From contig OW818698.1 of assembly GCA_942493375.1 (NCBI GenBank), positions 2,418,001-2,482,000 of the forward strand: a stretch of DNA of 64,000 nt, in the 5' to 3' direction. The notes beneath the pieces were generated by a model that worked only from the letters and a program-made list of their open reading frames with translations, was not told where the DNA came from and ran no database searches. Both the position numbers and the translations under genes were made by a program. This document shows, piece after piece, positions 46,246-55,071 of this stretch (position 1 is the stretch's first letter; each line of letters begins with the position of its first letter). Source of the DNA: G942493375 sp942493375. Its GTDB lineage: Bacteria; Armatimonadota; UBA5829.

Positions 46246-47040
46246 TCATTCCAGTTCTTTTTCGTAATACTTCATCGTAGCAAGCTCACGCGGCAGGTGG
46301 ATATCAAATGGCTCCCAGCCTATCCATTCTCCACTGATATAGCCGTCATATCCAATGGTTTTCAGTAGTTCCAGAGCCCTGTGGTGGTCTATGTCACCTG
46401 TTCCGATTGGCAATAGATTGTAGTACGCCTTGCTGCCATCGTGTATGTGGAGGTGGCGGATCCATGGTTTGAGAGCTTGGAATGCATAATCCATTGTGAC
46501 GCCACCAGTTAATACCGGATGCATTATGTCCCAATTGACAGCAACTGCAGAATGGTTTACGCGACTGATCACAGCTGCAACATTGGCCGGGTCGCACCAG
46601 TCATCGTGTGTCTCCATGCAAACCGTTACTCCGCGCTCTGCTGCATGATCAGCGACTTGAATAAAAGAGGATACCAACAAGTCGATCGCTTTCTCTCTGG
46701 TAAATCCTTCGGGAATGCTACCTCCAAATACACGAATGGCAGGAGCACCAAGATCGCCTGCAAGATCAATACATTCATGGGTCTGTTTAATCATTTCGGA
46801 GGTTTTTTCGGGATCGGCATATGTAAGCGATGTTGCTATGCATGCAAGTTTGATTCCACTGGCTGCGATCTGAGCTTTGATTGATTCCCTCTGCTGCAGA
46901 GTAATATCAGTCTCAATTCCATGTGCATGGTTACACTCCAAGCGCGGCTCAATTCCATCATAACCACACTCACGGGCGAATTTTAGTGTGCTCGCAAGAT
47001 CAAGCTCAGGAGTAGAGAAACTCATAAATGAATATTTCAT
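46246..47040 (-). CDS. Sugar phosphate isomerase/epimerase-type TIM barrel (xylose isomerase-like)
   Basis: A 264-residue cytoplasmic protein of the AP-endonuclease-2 / xylose isomerase-like barrel family (hydroxypyruvate isomerase, inosose dehydratase, sugar epimerases). It begins MKYSFMSFSTPELDLASTLK, with YDGIEPRLECNHAHG, the metal-ligand strand CMETHDDWCDP, NWDIMHPVLTGG, HLHIHDGSKAYY and the closing DGYISGEWIGWEP. The Glu/Asp/His ligands are all present. It lies 22 bases downstream of the oxidoreductase gene; such pairs commonly convert unusual sugars or inositols. The exact substrate is unknown. Confidence 0.85.
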   Translation of the reverse strand: MKYSFMSFSTPELDLASTLKFARECGYDGIEPRLECNHAHGIETDITLQQRESIKAQIAASGIKLACIATSLTYADPEKTSEMIKQTHECIDLAGDLGAPAIRVFGGSIPEGFTREKAIDLLVSSFIQVADHAAERGVTVCMETHDDWCDPANVAAVISRVNHSAVAVNWDIMHPVLTGGVTMDYAFQALKPWIRHLHIHDGSKAYYNLLPIGTGDIDHHRALELLKTIGYDGYISGEWIGWEPFDIHLPRELATMKYYEKELE

Positions 47041-47062
47041 TAGAATGCTCCATTCTCATCAG

Positions 47063-48079
47063 TTACAATGTAACTACTGAATTTGTTTTGCTGGATAGAC
47101 GTATAGCATCAAATACGCGAGTAAGCTCAAGCGCATCGTTTGGGGTAACCGGGAAATCCTGCTCATTGCGAATTGCTGCTGCTATTTGGGTGTAGATCTC
47201 GTTCTCATCTCCATAAGTTGCGCCTGGAATAGTCTCTTCAGTCAATGTGATATCATCGGGGTTCATGCAAGCATATTGTGTTGGATCGGCTGCGTGTGCC
47301 AGTGAGCTTCGATTGATCCTGAATGAATTGCCGCGGACTAGAATAGTGCCCCGATCTCCCTGGATCACCCAACTGGGATGTTCTTCTACAGATACAGTAT
47401 ATTCAGCCTGGACAATCGTTCCGTTCTCCATTGTTATCACAGCCATGAAAAGGTCTTCGACATCTCCAGGATTGATTGTCTGTTTCATTACGCCATATGC
47501 GGTTTTTACATGACTCCCTGCAAGAATTACAGGTGGATCAATAATGTGCGCTCCCCAGTTGAGCAAATACCCTCCGCCATATTTTCGCTGGGTCTGCCAA
47601 TCATCCCGCGTGCCGAAACTGCTTACAACACGTCGGATCATGAAAACATTACCAATAACTCCATCCGCAATCAGCTCTTTAAGACGACGCAGATCACATC
47701 CCCACCTTGCAGGAAGCCAGGGGAGCAATTTTTTACCGGATTTTTCAGCAGCAGCGATCATGCTCTCTGCTTCAGCTGTGTTGATTGCCCAGGGTTTGGT
47801 TACCAGGACATTCACCCCGGCAGCCAGACAATCACAAGTCATCTGACAGTGCTGATCGCTTCGGGTGATGATGCAGACTAGATCCAGTCGTTCGTTTTCA
47901 AGCATCTCGTGGTAGTCGGAGTAAGTCTTGCAGGAAAAACGCTCAGAGGCCTGGTCAAGTCTTTCAGGATCGATGTCACAGACAGCTGTCATTTCAAACG
48001 AATCGTTATGTTCGATAGCACCGGCATGCATAGTGCTGCCGCTTCTTCCGTAACCTAGTATAGCTGTGCGAATTTTCAT
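47063..48079 (-). CDS. Gfo/Idh/MocA-family NAD(P)-dependent oxidoreductase
   Basis: A 338-residue dehydrogenase of sugars or cyclitols. The N-terminal Rossmann domain has AILGYGRSGSTMHAGAI and AVCDIDPERLDQASERF, then VTKPWAINTAEAESMI where the family has E-K-P. The C-terminal domain carries GGYLLNWGAHIIDPPVILAG, with the lysine-substitute region and histidine of the active site, and a beta-sheet (VQAEYTVSVEEHPSWVIQG). First gene of a two-gene unit with the isomerase-like gene. Likely handles sugars freed by the enzymes around it; that link is inference. Confidence 0.88.
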   Translation of the reverse strand: MKIRTAILGYGRSGSTMHAGAIEHNDSFEMTAVCDIDPERLDQASERFSCKTYSDYHEMLENERLDLVCIITRSDQHCQMTCDCLAAGVNVLVTKPWAINTAEAESMIAAAEKSGKKLLPWLPARWGCDLRRLKELIADGVIGNVFMIRRVVSSFGTRDDWQTQRKYGGGYLLNWGAHIIDPPVILAGSHVKTAYGVMKQTINPGDVEDLFMAVITMENGTIVQAEYTVSVEEHPSWVIQGDRGTILVRGNSFRINRSSLAHAADPTQYACMNPDDITLTEETIPGATYGDENEIYTQIAAAIRNEQDFPVTPNDALELTRVFDAIRLSSKTNSVVTL

Positions 48080-48194
48080 GCTGGTCCCCTGTGTTAATAG
48101 CCAGTAGTGGGTCTGAGTTCAACACTTCGAAGTCGCAGTCAGTATAGCGAAACAGGAATGGGGCGTCAAGTGTAATGCAGCTTTTAGAATATAA

Positions 48195-48243
48195 TGAGTT
48201 GAGCGCAGTGAGGAATCGATGTTAAGGAGACTTTTCGCTGCGC
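48195..48243 (-). terminator. Hairpin after pilin cassette 1
   Basis: gagcgcag and ctgcgctc can pair over a loop of about 30 bases, with weak pairing inside. It lies just past the stop of the PilX-like gene and resembles the ctgagcgcagcgaa arm of repeat A copy 3, so it may be a decayed repeat serving as terminator. Confidence 0.4.
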
Positions 48244-48258
48244 TCAGATTGACATGTA

Positions 48259-49845
48259 TTACAGAACTTGCCAGGACATTCGGTCGTATTGGCCGGTAGT
48301 TGGATAGAACGGCGGAGGGGCTGCTGACATCCGTGGGTCGTAGGAGTAGTCTTTTGCATATCCGGTTGACACCGAACCACCACTGAGTGATGCAACAATA
48401 CCTCTTACACTCTGTATAAGGCCACCCACAACCTTAAGAGTACCCTTAGTTCCCAGATTATAGTTGTTTACCGAAATGCTGCCGGTTGTATTCGAACCGC
48501 CCGCCATCATTACAGCATCTATCTCACGGTTGGCATGAACATGAGCAGAAGTGCCATCGTCGGCAATCTTGATATTTCGAGCAACCAGTCCCAGTGTGCC
48601 TGCTGCAAGGTTTACAGCAGCATCAGGGGCCAGGGTTTTATTCGGTCTTGTTTTATAAACAATATCTCCTGTAACCGTAATATCTTTACCACCCGAAGTA
48701 TCTGTCGCAATTGTATAAGCTGAGCGTTGAGTTATCTGCCCACTAGATACAACATTATCGGCAACGGTACCGCTGAGGGATGTAACATTTCCTGTGCAGT
48801 AGATAACACCATTAGACATCGAACTCGCTGTAGTCGCACTTCCAGAACCCATAGGTCCGGAAGTGGTAATAGTGCCTGTAGATTTATTGTAGGTGACTAC
48901 AGTGGTATTTGTGCCTTGTTTTATAGTCATGACCTGGTTGCCGGTGCCTGAGACCGACATGACAATAGTGGAATCACCTTGAATAAAAAGACCACCATCA
49001 CTGTCTGCCCGCAGGTATACACCTGTTGTAGTCGGGAACCCAGAGGCTGCCCCCCATGCTGCTTCTTTTTGTGCGGTGGTTGTTGGTGGTAGATTGATAA
49101 TTTCAGCACCAAGCCTGTAACCCGAACTACCATTTAGGAATACTTTTTTAAATGCCGTTTCAGTCGTCGGTCTACTCGGTGTATAATTTATCCTGGTTCC
49201 TGAACCAGTAACCATATCAAGGAAGATGGGTCTAGTAGGAGTATTACTTGACCATGCCGAGTAGTCTATATTGAAGTTAGTACCACCTTTATTATTACTG
49301 TGAACCGGCCCATCAATTTTGTCTTTTGAGTTCCACCATATAGCTCCACCACCCGAGGATGTCTCTGAGTCGGTGAAGTAAGCATATTTACCAAAAGAGG
49401 ATTGCTTAACAACAACCTCAACCCTCTTTGTTTGATTCCTGACAGTACCCGCTGAAATAATTCTATATATTTTGAGAAACTGGGTCGGGTTATGAGTATC
49501 CGGTCGAACAATGACACTCCAATTACCTATTGGTGGATTACCAACAGAAGACGTGATATTGATATCAGCTGTCCCAGAAGGAGGGATTGCCTGCTGACGA
49601 ATCCATAGTGCTCCTCTTTCAGCCCCCGACTCTGCAACATTCAGGGCAGAAGCCCTGGCCACTTGCTGCCTATTGGTATATAGCGAGTTAGAGGTTATAG
49701 TTAGCACTGCAACAGTCAATGTGACAATCATAAAAAGTGATGTCAATATGACCATTAGCATCGCTCCCCGTTTACCGGAGACTCTCTTTCGATCTATATG
49801 TTTATTCAATGGAATTTGATTGTTGTTCATAATTGCTGCACTCAT
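48259..49845 (-). CDS. PilX-type minor pilin / adhesin-like protein, cassette 1
   Basis: A protein of about 528 residues from ATG 49845, which overlaps the preceding stop by one base; a TTG at 49848 is also in frame. After a basic N-terminus (DRKRVSGKRGAML) comes one membrane helix (MVILTSLFMIVTLTVAVLTI) and SALNVAESGAERGALW, the signature of PilX/DUF4900 N-termini. The rest is a secreted beta-rich region full of Gly, Ser and Thr (KDITVTGDIVYKTRPN; DGGLFIQGDSTIVM), likely a beta-helix-like head. It lacks a cleavable prepilin G-F-T-x-x-E motif. Probably sits at a pilus or pseudopilus tip with the two upstream prepilins. No pilus motor or assembly gene is present. Confidence 0.75.
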   Translation of the reverse strand: MSAAIMNNNQIPLNKHIDRKRVSGKRGAMLMVILTSLFMIVTLTVAVLTITSNSLYTNRQQVARASALNVAESGAERGALWIRQQAIPPSGTADINITSSVGNPPIGNWSVIVRPDTHNPTQFLKIYRIISAGTVRNQTKRVEVVVKQSSFGKYAYFTDSETSSGGGAIWWNSKDKIDGPVHSNNKGGTNFNIDYSAWSSNTPTRPIFLDMVTGSGTRINYTPSRPTTETAFKKVFLNGSSGYRLGAEIINLPPTTTAQKEAAWGAASGFPTTTGVYLRADSDGGLFIQGDSTIVMSVSGTGNQVMTIKQGTNTTVVTYNKSTGTITTSGPMGSGSATTASSMSNGVIYCTGNVTSLSGTVADNVVSSGQITQRSAYTIATDTSGGKDITVTGDIVYKTRPNKTLAPDAAVNLAAGTLGLVARNIKIADDGTSAHVHANREIDAVMMAGGSNTTGSISVNNYNLGTKGTLKVVGGLIQSVRGIVASLSGGSVSTGYAKDYSYDPRMSAAPPPFYPTTGQYDRMSWQVL

Positions 49846-50459
49846 CAATATGAATAATTTCTCAGATATACGACACGTTGAGTAAGTTGGGTACTGCGAC
49901 TACCCCTATTAATTGTGGCTAAAGTATTGATAGTGATTTTGATTGAAGAATGGTGTGTAGCTATTTCGTCGTCATCTCCATATTCAAAAGTCAAAGAGCT
50001 GACATTTTTCTTTAATAGCACCGGATTATTATTAACTGTTTTTCTCCACAAACACATACCTGTTTGTGTTGTCGAACCCGTTAAATTAGAAAGGTAGTAA
50101 TCGACCTGGCTATTTGAATCCGACTGGGTCCGGTCATAATAGCCATCAGTCATTCTTAATGGTGGAGTCACGATGAGATGGGTACCGTTTGTTGTTATGG
50201 TTACACTCCTGGCTTCTCGTACGTCCTTTACTATGATCTGCATCGCCATGACTGCATCAGTATCTGTATCAGTCTGAGCAACTTCGGATTGATAACAATG
50301 CATAGTTGAGACCATCATAGCCGCTGTTCCGCCAAAGATTAACACCATTATCATAGAGGCCACCATTACCTCTATCATCGTGAATCCTTTGGAATATTTT
50401 GGTCCAGAGTATTTCCTATAGAAGCACAGTAATTTCTTTCGATTTGGTACAATTGTCAT
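49845..50459 (-). CDS. PilW-type prepilin, cassette 1
   Basis: About 204 residues. ATG 50459 is favoured over 50474 because GGGGAG lies seven bases ahead. A type IV prepilin cleavage site is clear: KYSKG-FTMIEVMVASMIMV, with Glu at +5 and a long hydrophobic helix. The globular part contains VSTMHCYQSEVAQTDTD and MQIIVKDVREARSVTI, as in PilW-like minor pilins. It overlaps or abuts both neighbours, indicating translational coupling. Processed by a prepilin peptidase (not in this window) and inserted into a pilus or secretion pseudopilus. Confidence 0.85.
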   Translation of the reverse strand: MTIVPNRKKLLCFYRKYSGPKYSKGFTMIEVMVASMIMVLIFGGTAAMMVSTMHCYQSEVAQTDTDTDAVMAMQIIVKDVREARSVTITTNGTHLIVTPPLRMTDGYYDRTQSDSNSQVDYYLSNLTGSTTQTGMCLWRKTVNNNPVLLKKNVSSLTFEYGDDDEIATHHSSIKITINTLATINRGSRSTQLTQRVVYLRNYSY

Positions 50460-50463
50460 TGCA

Positions 50464-50967
50464 TCACTCCCCATCTACTATGAATGCTTCAAGACTTTGC
50501 GAACTATTACTGGTTCTGAGCGGTGCTGCTCTCCATGTAATGGTGACAATAACATGCATAACTTTGTCATTCGTCCCTGGTTCAATATGTGCTTCAAGAC
50601 TGGTAGTAGGATTTGCCAGGTAATTACTTACTTCATCAACTTGCGTGAACACATATGGCGACGTTGTCCGGGTGGTATCGATTATTTCAGCTTCACTGAG
50701 CTCATCATAACCAATGTTAATCCTGCCAAAGCCAACGGCTCTCAGCCGGTCTATTTTATGCTGGCACAAACTGATAGCTTGCGCATACTGACCATTCATT
50801 TTGCTTGAAGCCTTTGCCACGATTACTGATGACGCAAATATTACAGTCAGGAAACCAAATACTATAAGCGAAATCATTACTTCAACTAATGTAAAGCCGC
50901 GCTTTGTCGAGTTTTTAATCCTGTTGTCGTGCCTTCTATTTTTATGTGTCAACACACTGTTTACCAT
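50464..50967 (-). CDS. PilV-type prepilin, cassette 1
   Basis: A 167-residue prepilin. The leader is NSTKRG followed by FTLVEVMISLIVFGFLTVIF, with the canonical Gly-Phe cleavage point and Glu at +5. The head has QAISLCQHKIDRLRAVGFG, like PilV/GspI-family minor pilins, which share the 'A...A..K.E.LRA' helix. First gene of cassette 1. Its counterpart in cassette 2 is 54251-54724 (ASALAQKKIEQLRAVKYE). Confidence 0.85.
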   Translation of the reverse strand: MVNSVLTHKNRRHDNRIKNSTKRGFTLVEVMISLIVFGFLTVIFASSVIVAKASSKMNGQYAQAISLCQHKIDRLRAVGFGRINIGYDELSEAEIIDTTRTTSPYVFTQVDEVSNYLANPTTSLEAHIEPGTNDKVMHVIVTITWRAAPLRTSNSSQSLEAFIVDGE

Positions 50968-51263
50968 GATTCATATTCCTGCATTAGTAGTAATTGTGAA
51001 TAATTTCCACATTAGTCTTAAAAAATGCACATACACCAAGGTGACGCGCAAATGATCTATAAATAGAACCTAGTTATATATTCGGTATATATAGTCAATA
51101 ACTAAACAGGTAATAATGACGGGGTTTGTATAGATCGACTATTACGAGTACAACTCTTGATGTTTTCCTGAATAATATCTATGTGGAACATTGTGCTAAG
51201 ATGTTTCGTATCAGTGGAGAATGTACTAGTGATTACAGACTTGAATAATCGGAGGAGCGTGTT

Positions 51264-51983
51264 GTGGAAAAAAACAACCCTGGTCCTATATGTGTAATAT
51301 GTGGACAGAATTATTCTCCGGATGATCTCATTCCGGCACGGAGTGTTCGAGATGATTTAGCAAAAGAAATTCGCGCTGATCATCCTGAATGGGGGCAAGA
51401 CGGGTTCATTTGTCGAGTCGACCTGGATCACTACCGGGAAATGTATGTTCAACATGCCATAGAAGAAGAAAAAGGGGAACTGACCGACCTGGAGCACCAG
51501 GTTATAAAAGCTATTGCAGCTCAAGAGCTTCTGTCAAAGGACGTGAACAAGGAGTTTGATTCTAACCTTTCTTTCGGGCAACGCCTGGCTGATAAAGTTG
51601 CGGAGTTCGGAGGCAGTTGGAAATTCATTATTATCTTTATGTCAGTGTTATTTCTGTGGATAATAATCAACTCCATCGCTTTATTGACAAAACCTTTCGA
51701 TCCGTTCCCTTTCATATTGCTCAATCTGGTCCTCTCATGTGTAGCAGCCATTCAGGCGCCGGTCATAATGATGAGCCAAAACAGGCAGGAAACCAAGGAC
51801 CGTTTGAGGGCAGAACACGATTATCAGGTCAACCTGAAAGCCGAGATGGAAATTCGAACACTCACAGACAAGATGGACCATCTGCTTCACAGGCAATGGG
51901 AACGTCTGCTTGAAATTCAGGAAATACAGACTGATCTGATTAGAGAGTTGATCAAAAAATCGGAGAACAATAACAACAAATAG
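51264..51983 (+). CDS. DUF1003 membrane protein with N-terminal cysteine motif
   Basis: A 239-residue protein from GTG 51264 (GGAGGAG at 51251-51257, six bases ahead). Residues about 105-185 are the DUF1003 domain: GQRLADKVAEFGGSWKFI, a membrane helix, INSIALLTKPFDPFPFILLN, a second helix, and APVIMMSQNRQETKDRLRAE. A C-terminal coiled coil follows (TDKMDHLLHRQWERLLEIQE). The N-terminus has CVICGQNYSPDDLIPARSV, a C-x2-C pair common in this family. Function unknown in the family. It sits between two minus-strand pilin cassettes and is divergent from cassette 1. Confidence 0.88.
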   Translation: MEKNNPGPICVICGQNYSPDDLIPARSVRDDLAKEIRADHPEWGQDGFICRVDLDHYREMYVQHAIEEEKGELTDLEHQVIKAIAAQELLSKDVNKEFDSNLSFGQRLADKVAEFGGSWKFIIIFMSVLFLWIIINSIALLTKPFDPFPFILLNLVLSCVAAIQAPVIMMSQNRQETKDRLRAEHDYQVNLKAEMEIRTLTDKMDHLLHRQWERLLEIQEIQTDLIRELIKKSENNNNK

Positions 51984-52001
51984 AGAATAACTGGTAAAAT
52001 G

Positions 52002-52030
52002 ACCTCCCTGTATATAAAACACGGGGAGGT
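52002..52030. terminator. Bidirectional terminator between DUF1003 and pilin cassette 2
   Basis: acctccc at 52002-52008 pairs with gggaggt at 52024-52030 over a loop of about 15 bases that can extend the stem by one or two pairs. A T-run (attattttt) follows on the plus strand and runs into the convergent gene's end. Confidence 0.6.
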
Positions 52031-52037
52031 TGTGCGA

Positions 52038-53744
52038 TTATTTTTCCATCCAGCTGTCAGTTCGAATACTGGAAAGATAGATTGGTTTCGATCCAGGCAT
52101 TCCAGGAGGCAAGTTGTTTACCAGATCGGGAGCCTGGAAGATGCTCGGAACATTGGTCATTTCGTAGTAGTTCGAAACGAACGTTCCAGCAATCTGGTTC
52201 TGTTTGGATGAAATGATTTTGTGTTCGGCATAAACTGCCAATGCCATTGTAAGTTGTGCGTCTCCGGAACCTGTAGCAAGTTCTGCTTTGTCGGCAGCGA
52301 TCAATCCTAGTGCATCTTGAGTAGCAAACTTTCCAGCAGGCAGTATGTTGTTATGCATGTATATGGTTCCTGTTGATACAAGCGTTCCTTTTCCCGTATA
52401 GGTAATCGTAGTTCCCTTTGGTCCAATACTTATATTTCCATTCACATATACAATACCGCTGATAGTCATATTTCCTGCTGCATCAATACTTAAAGAACCA
52501 TGTGGACCGGTGACACTGTATGCCACTCCTTTTGTGATGGAAAGGTTCCCTGATATCACTGTTGCATTTGCCTGAAGATATGCCATGTAATTCGTATAAT
52601 TGATACCAGTCACCGGATCAGTATAGGTCGTATATAATACACTTGGCATTTCCACAACACCATCACCGAGATCATAACCATTTGAGTATCCGTTATCCGA
52701 ATGAACACTGCTTGTACCGGCATTACCACCAAATCCATCTGAAACATAGGCACCATCCAGAGTCTCTTTTGTCCCATTACTTGCCTGGTCGGGATCTCCT
52801 ACTGTTGCTGAGCCCGAAATGCTGACTCTTCCGTGCTTGACCCGCAGTTTCGATTGCAAAGTCTGCACTGATTCACCATGAAAAGTTCCTGGGGTGATAC
52901 TATTTACTTTAGATTGCAATAAAGCTGACATACCCGAATAGTTGTTTCCTATGTTTGCATTACCGGATACTTCACTGGCCATATCTGTAACTGTCAGAGC
53001 AGGATCTCGTGTTCCATTTCCGTTATTATCAATAAACGGTTCTCTAGAATCGCGGTGACCGTCCCCGTCCGTGTCTGTGAAAGGTTCGCCGACATTATAT
53101 TGTCCATTATGGTTGGAGTCCGTGTACGACTCATTGTCGTCCCATCTGCCATCCCCGTCCACATCCGTATAATTCTCACCGTCACCAAGTAGATGCACAG
53201 AACCCCTTATCACAACGTTACCGTTGACACTTTTTCCTGCCTGGCCGACACCACCAAAGATAACATTGTTCCAAACATTCACGTTTTCCCGCGAATAGCT
53301 CAACACTATCTTGACGGTGCGAGTCGCTGTGGTCGCTCCCCTTGTCGCTTGACCAATTGATGCAACTACGATCTTGCCGTTTGTAACACCAGATCCACTA
53401 ATAGCACACAGTTTAAAGCTTTCATCACCACCCAGTGATTCAGTGTAGAACCCATCATTATTGTGGATGTTAGGATTCAGAGATGGATGAGTTGTCCTCC
53501 AGGTCCCGGCTGTTTCACCATTTGGACCACCAGTCATTATAAACGAAATGCCTCGTTCGATACCTGCCTCAGCAGCGGCCAGCGCCTCTGCCCTTAGGAT
53601 GTTTCGTTCCGATAAAGCTAGATTTGTCATGGACAAACCCAGATATGAAACACCCAGCAGCGTCCCAATGCAAACAGTAAAAACGCCTGCGAGCATTGCA
53701 TTGCCTTGCCGTCCATTAAGTTTTGATTTGAATCCTGTATGCAT
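52038..53744 (-). CDS. PilX-type protein with calcium-binding-like repeats, cassette 2
   Basis: A 568-residue homologue of the cassette 1 PilX-type protein. It has a basic N-terminus, one membrane helix (AGVFTVCIGTLLGVSYLG) and AEALAAAEAGIERGISF. Residues about 190-255 hold four Asp/Asn-rich repeats of about 17 residues (YTDVDGDGRWDDNE, YTDSNHNGQYNVGE, FTDTDGDGHRDSRE, FIDNNGNGTRD) that match D-x-D/N-x-D-G calcium loops of thrombospondin type-3 or dockerin-like repeats. The rest is Gly/Ser/Thr-rich beta structure (MTISGIVYVNGNISIGPKG). Cassette 1 lacks these repeats. Likely a surface or pilus-tip adhesin. Confidence 0.75.
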   Translation of the reverse strand: MHTGFKSKLNGRQGNAMLAGVFTVCIGTLLGVSYLGLSMTNLALSERNILRAEALAAAEAGIERGISFIMTGGPNGETAGTWRTTHPSLNPNIHNNDGFYTESLGGDESFKLCAISGSGVTNGKIVVASIGQATRGATTATRTVKIVLSYSRENVNVWNNVIFGGVGQAGKSVNGNVVIRGSVHLLGDGENYTDVDGDGRWDDNESYTDSNHNGQYNVGEPFTDTDGDGHRDSREPFIDNNGNGTRDPALTVTDMASEVSGNANIGNNYSGMSALLQSKVNSITPGTFHGESVQTLQSKLRVKHGRVSISGSATVGDPDQASNGTKETLDGAYVSDGFGGNAGTSSVHSDNGYSNGYDLGDGVVEMPSVLYTTYTDPVTGINYTNYMAYLQANATVISGNLSITKGVAYSVTGPHGSLSIDAAGNMTISGIVYVNGNISIGPKGTTITYTGKGTLVSTGTIYMHNNILPAGKFATQDALGLIAADKAELATGSGDAQLTMALAVYAEHKIISSKQNQIAGTFVSNYYEMTNVPSIFQAPDLVNNLPPGMPGSKPIYLSSIRTDSWMEK

Positions 53745-53747
53745 ATA

Positions 53748-54254
53748 TCACCGGTAATTTCGAAGCAAGACTTTGCTATCTACAAGTGCGGATGAAGAGT
53801 AGCTGCCAGAACTGTCCAGACTTCGCAGGCTTGTGACAACCGACTCACCCTGAATGCTAAACGAGGCACTGATGATATTCCGCGCAATAACCGTATCTGT
53901 TCCATTTTCTCTCCTTACCAGAGTTTTATTCGTTACCAGATAGTAGCGGTATGTAGTCGCGCTGGAAGTCAAATCATACATTGTCTCTCCGTTTGAGGAG
54001 TCAGTTACCTTGCCGGGAAACACCACAGTGAGCATACCATTGTAAACACTGGCCGACATACCATCACGCATATCATTACCCAAGCGCTGCGACGCCATAG
54101 TGGCTGTCTCTATAGCAGTATTACGACCTACACCTTTGCTCCAAGCATATATCGAAGATATGAGCAAAGTCATAAGGCAAATCAGGATCATCGTGGACAA
54201 TCCCGTAGCTGTTACGGTCTCTATCATGGTAAAACCTTTGGAATTCATCTTCAT
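53748..54254 (-). CDS. PilW-type prepilin, cassette 2
   Basis: A 168-residue prepilin: MKMNSKG then FTMIETVTATGLSTMILICL with Glu at +5. The head includes IETATMASQRLGNDMRDGMS, as in PilW-like minor pilins. Its ATG overlaps the stop of the upstream gene by four bases (ATGA) and GAGG lies eight bases ahead. The next gene starts three bases after its stop. Confidence 0.85.
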   Translation of the reverse strand: MKMNSKGFTMIETVTATGLSTMILICLMTLLISSIYAWSKGVGRNTAIETATMASQRLGNDMRDGMSASVYNGMLTVVFPGKVTDSSNGETMYDLTSSATTYRYYLVTNKTLVRRENGTDTVIARNIISASFSIQGESVVTSLRSLDSSGSYSSSALVDSKVLLRNYR

Positions 54255-54724
54255 AATGCCGGCCTCGTTCGTTTATCTGCTATATAAGTCCGCAATGTTA
54301 CATTTCTAGCTGTTGTAGAGGCGGATTCATTCCACGAGACAGTAACTACTACCTGTTTTACATCCGCACTCTTGTCAGTAATCGCCAGCACACCAGTACC
54401 GTTAGTAAGTTGAGAATTTACAGAGTCTACCGTGGTAAACGAGTAGCCATTTGAGTCCGTTGTACTGTCTATTAAACCTGCAGACAGCAATAGAGGTGCG
54501 GTCAGTGACTCATATTTCACCGCTCTGAGTTGCTCTATTTTTTTCTGAGCCAGCGCAGAAGCATTCTTGATATCTTTGGCACGTCTGGTGCAAGTAATTC
54601 CGGTTGGAAAAGTGGCGGCAAAGATCATTCCGGCCATAGCCAGAAGGAAAGTAGCGAACATAACATCGACAAGGGTGGTTCCTCTTTGTCCTGCTCTTTC
54701 AAATTGTTGAGATTTTCTCTGCAT
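54251..54724 (-). CDS. PilV-type prepilin, cassette 2
   Basis: A protein of about 157 residues. ATG 54724 has AGGA seven bases ahead; a GTG three bases earlier is also possible. The prepilin-like leader is AGQRG then TTLVDVMFATFLLAMAGMIF, where the usual Phe+1 is Thr and Glu+5 is Asp, an unusual but tolerated cleavage motif. The helix NASALAQKKIEQLRAVKYE matches cassette 1's counterpart. First gene of cassette 2. Confidence 0.78.
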   Translation of the reverse strand: MQRKSQQFERAGQRGTTLVDVMFATFLLAMAGMIFAATFPTGITCTRRAKDIKNASALAQKKIEQLRAVKYESLTAPLLLSAGLIDSTTDSNGYSFTTVDSVNSQLTNGTGVLAITDKSADVKQVVVTVSWNESASTTARNVTLRTYIADKRTRPAL

Positions 54725-54727
54725 CAC

Positions 54728-55071
54728 AATTCCTGCAATCCTAAATATATTTATTGTTTATGTAGGGCACCTATTTACCTAGGTAGTGCGAGCATCCAGC
54801 ACTATGCAATCTCGGTTTACCTGTTTACCAGAGCGTTACTGGGTAAACAATTAAAGACATAACACGTTTGTGTCATACCATCCTGTTGTTTTTAGCCCCA
54901 TTATCATATTCGGCTGTTTTAGACAATTTCTGAACAGGTAATTGTATCGGTTTGTCAGATATGTTACCTGCAGGCACATTCCAATGGTTTTGATCACTGC
55001 TAATGCGCTTGACACTAAGACGTTCCAGCAATATGATTGCTTAAGTCAAGCATGTATAGTTGAGGTTTACT
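54728..55071. other. Intergenic region upstream of pilin cassette 2 and the GH42-like gene
   Basis: No coding sequence is credible in these 344 bases between divergent genes. A perfect 8-bp inverted repeat (tgtttacc 54822-54829 with ggtaaaca 54842-54849) follows a second ggtttacc, which could be an operator or a hairpin in the cassette 2 leader. No promoter was assigned with confidence. Confidence 0.4.
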
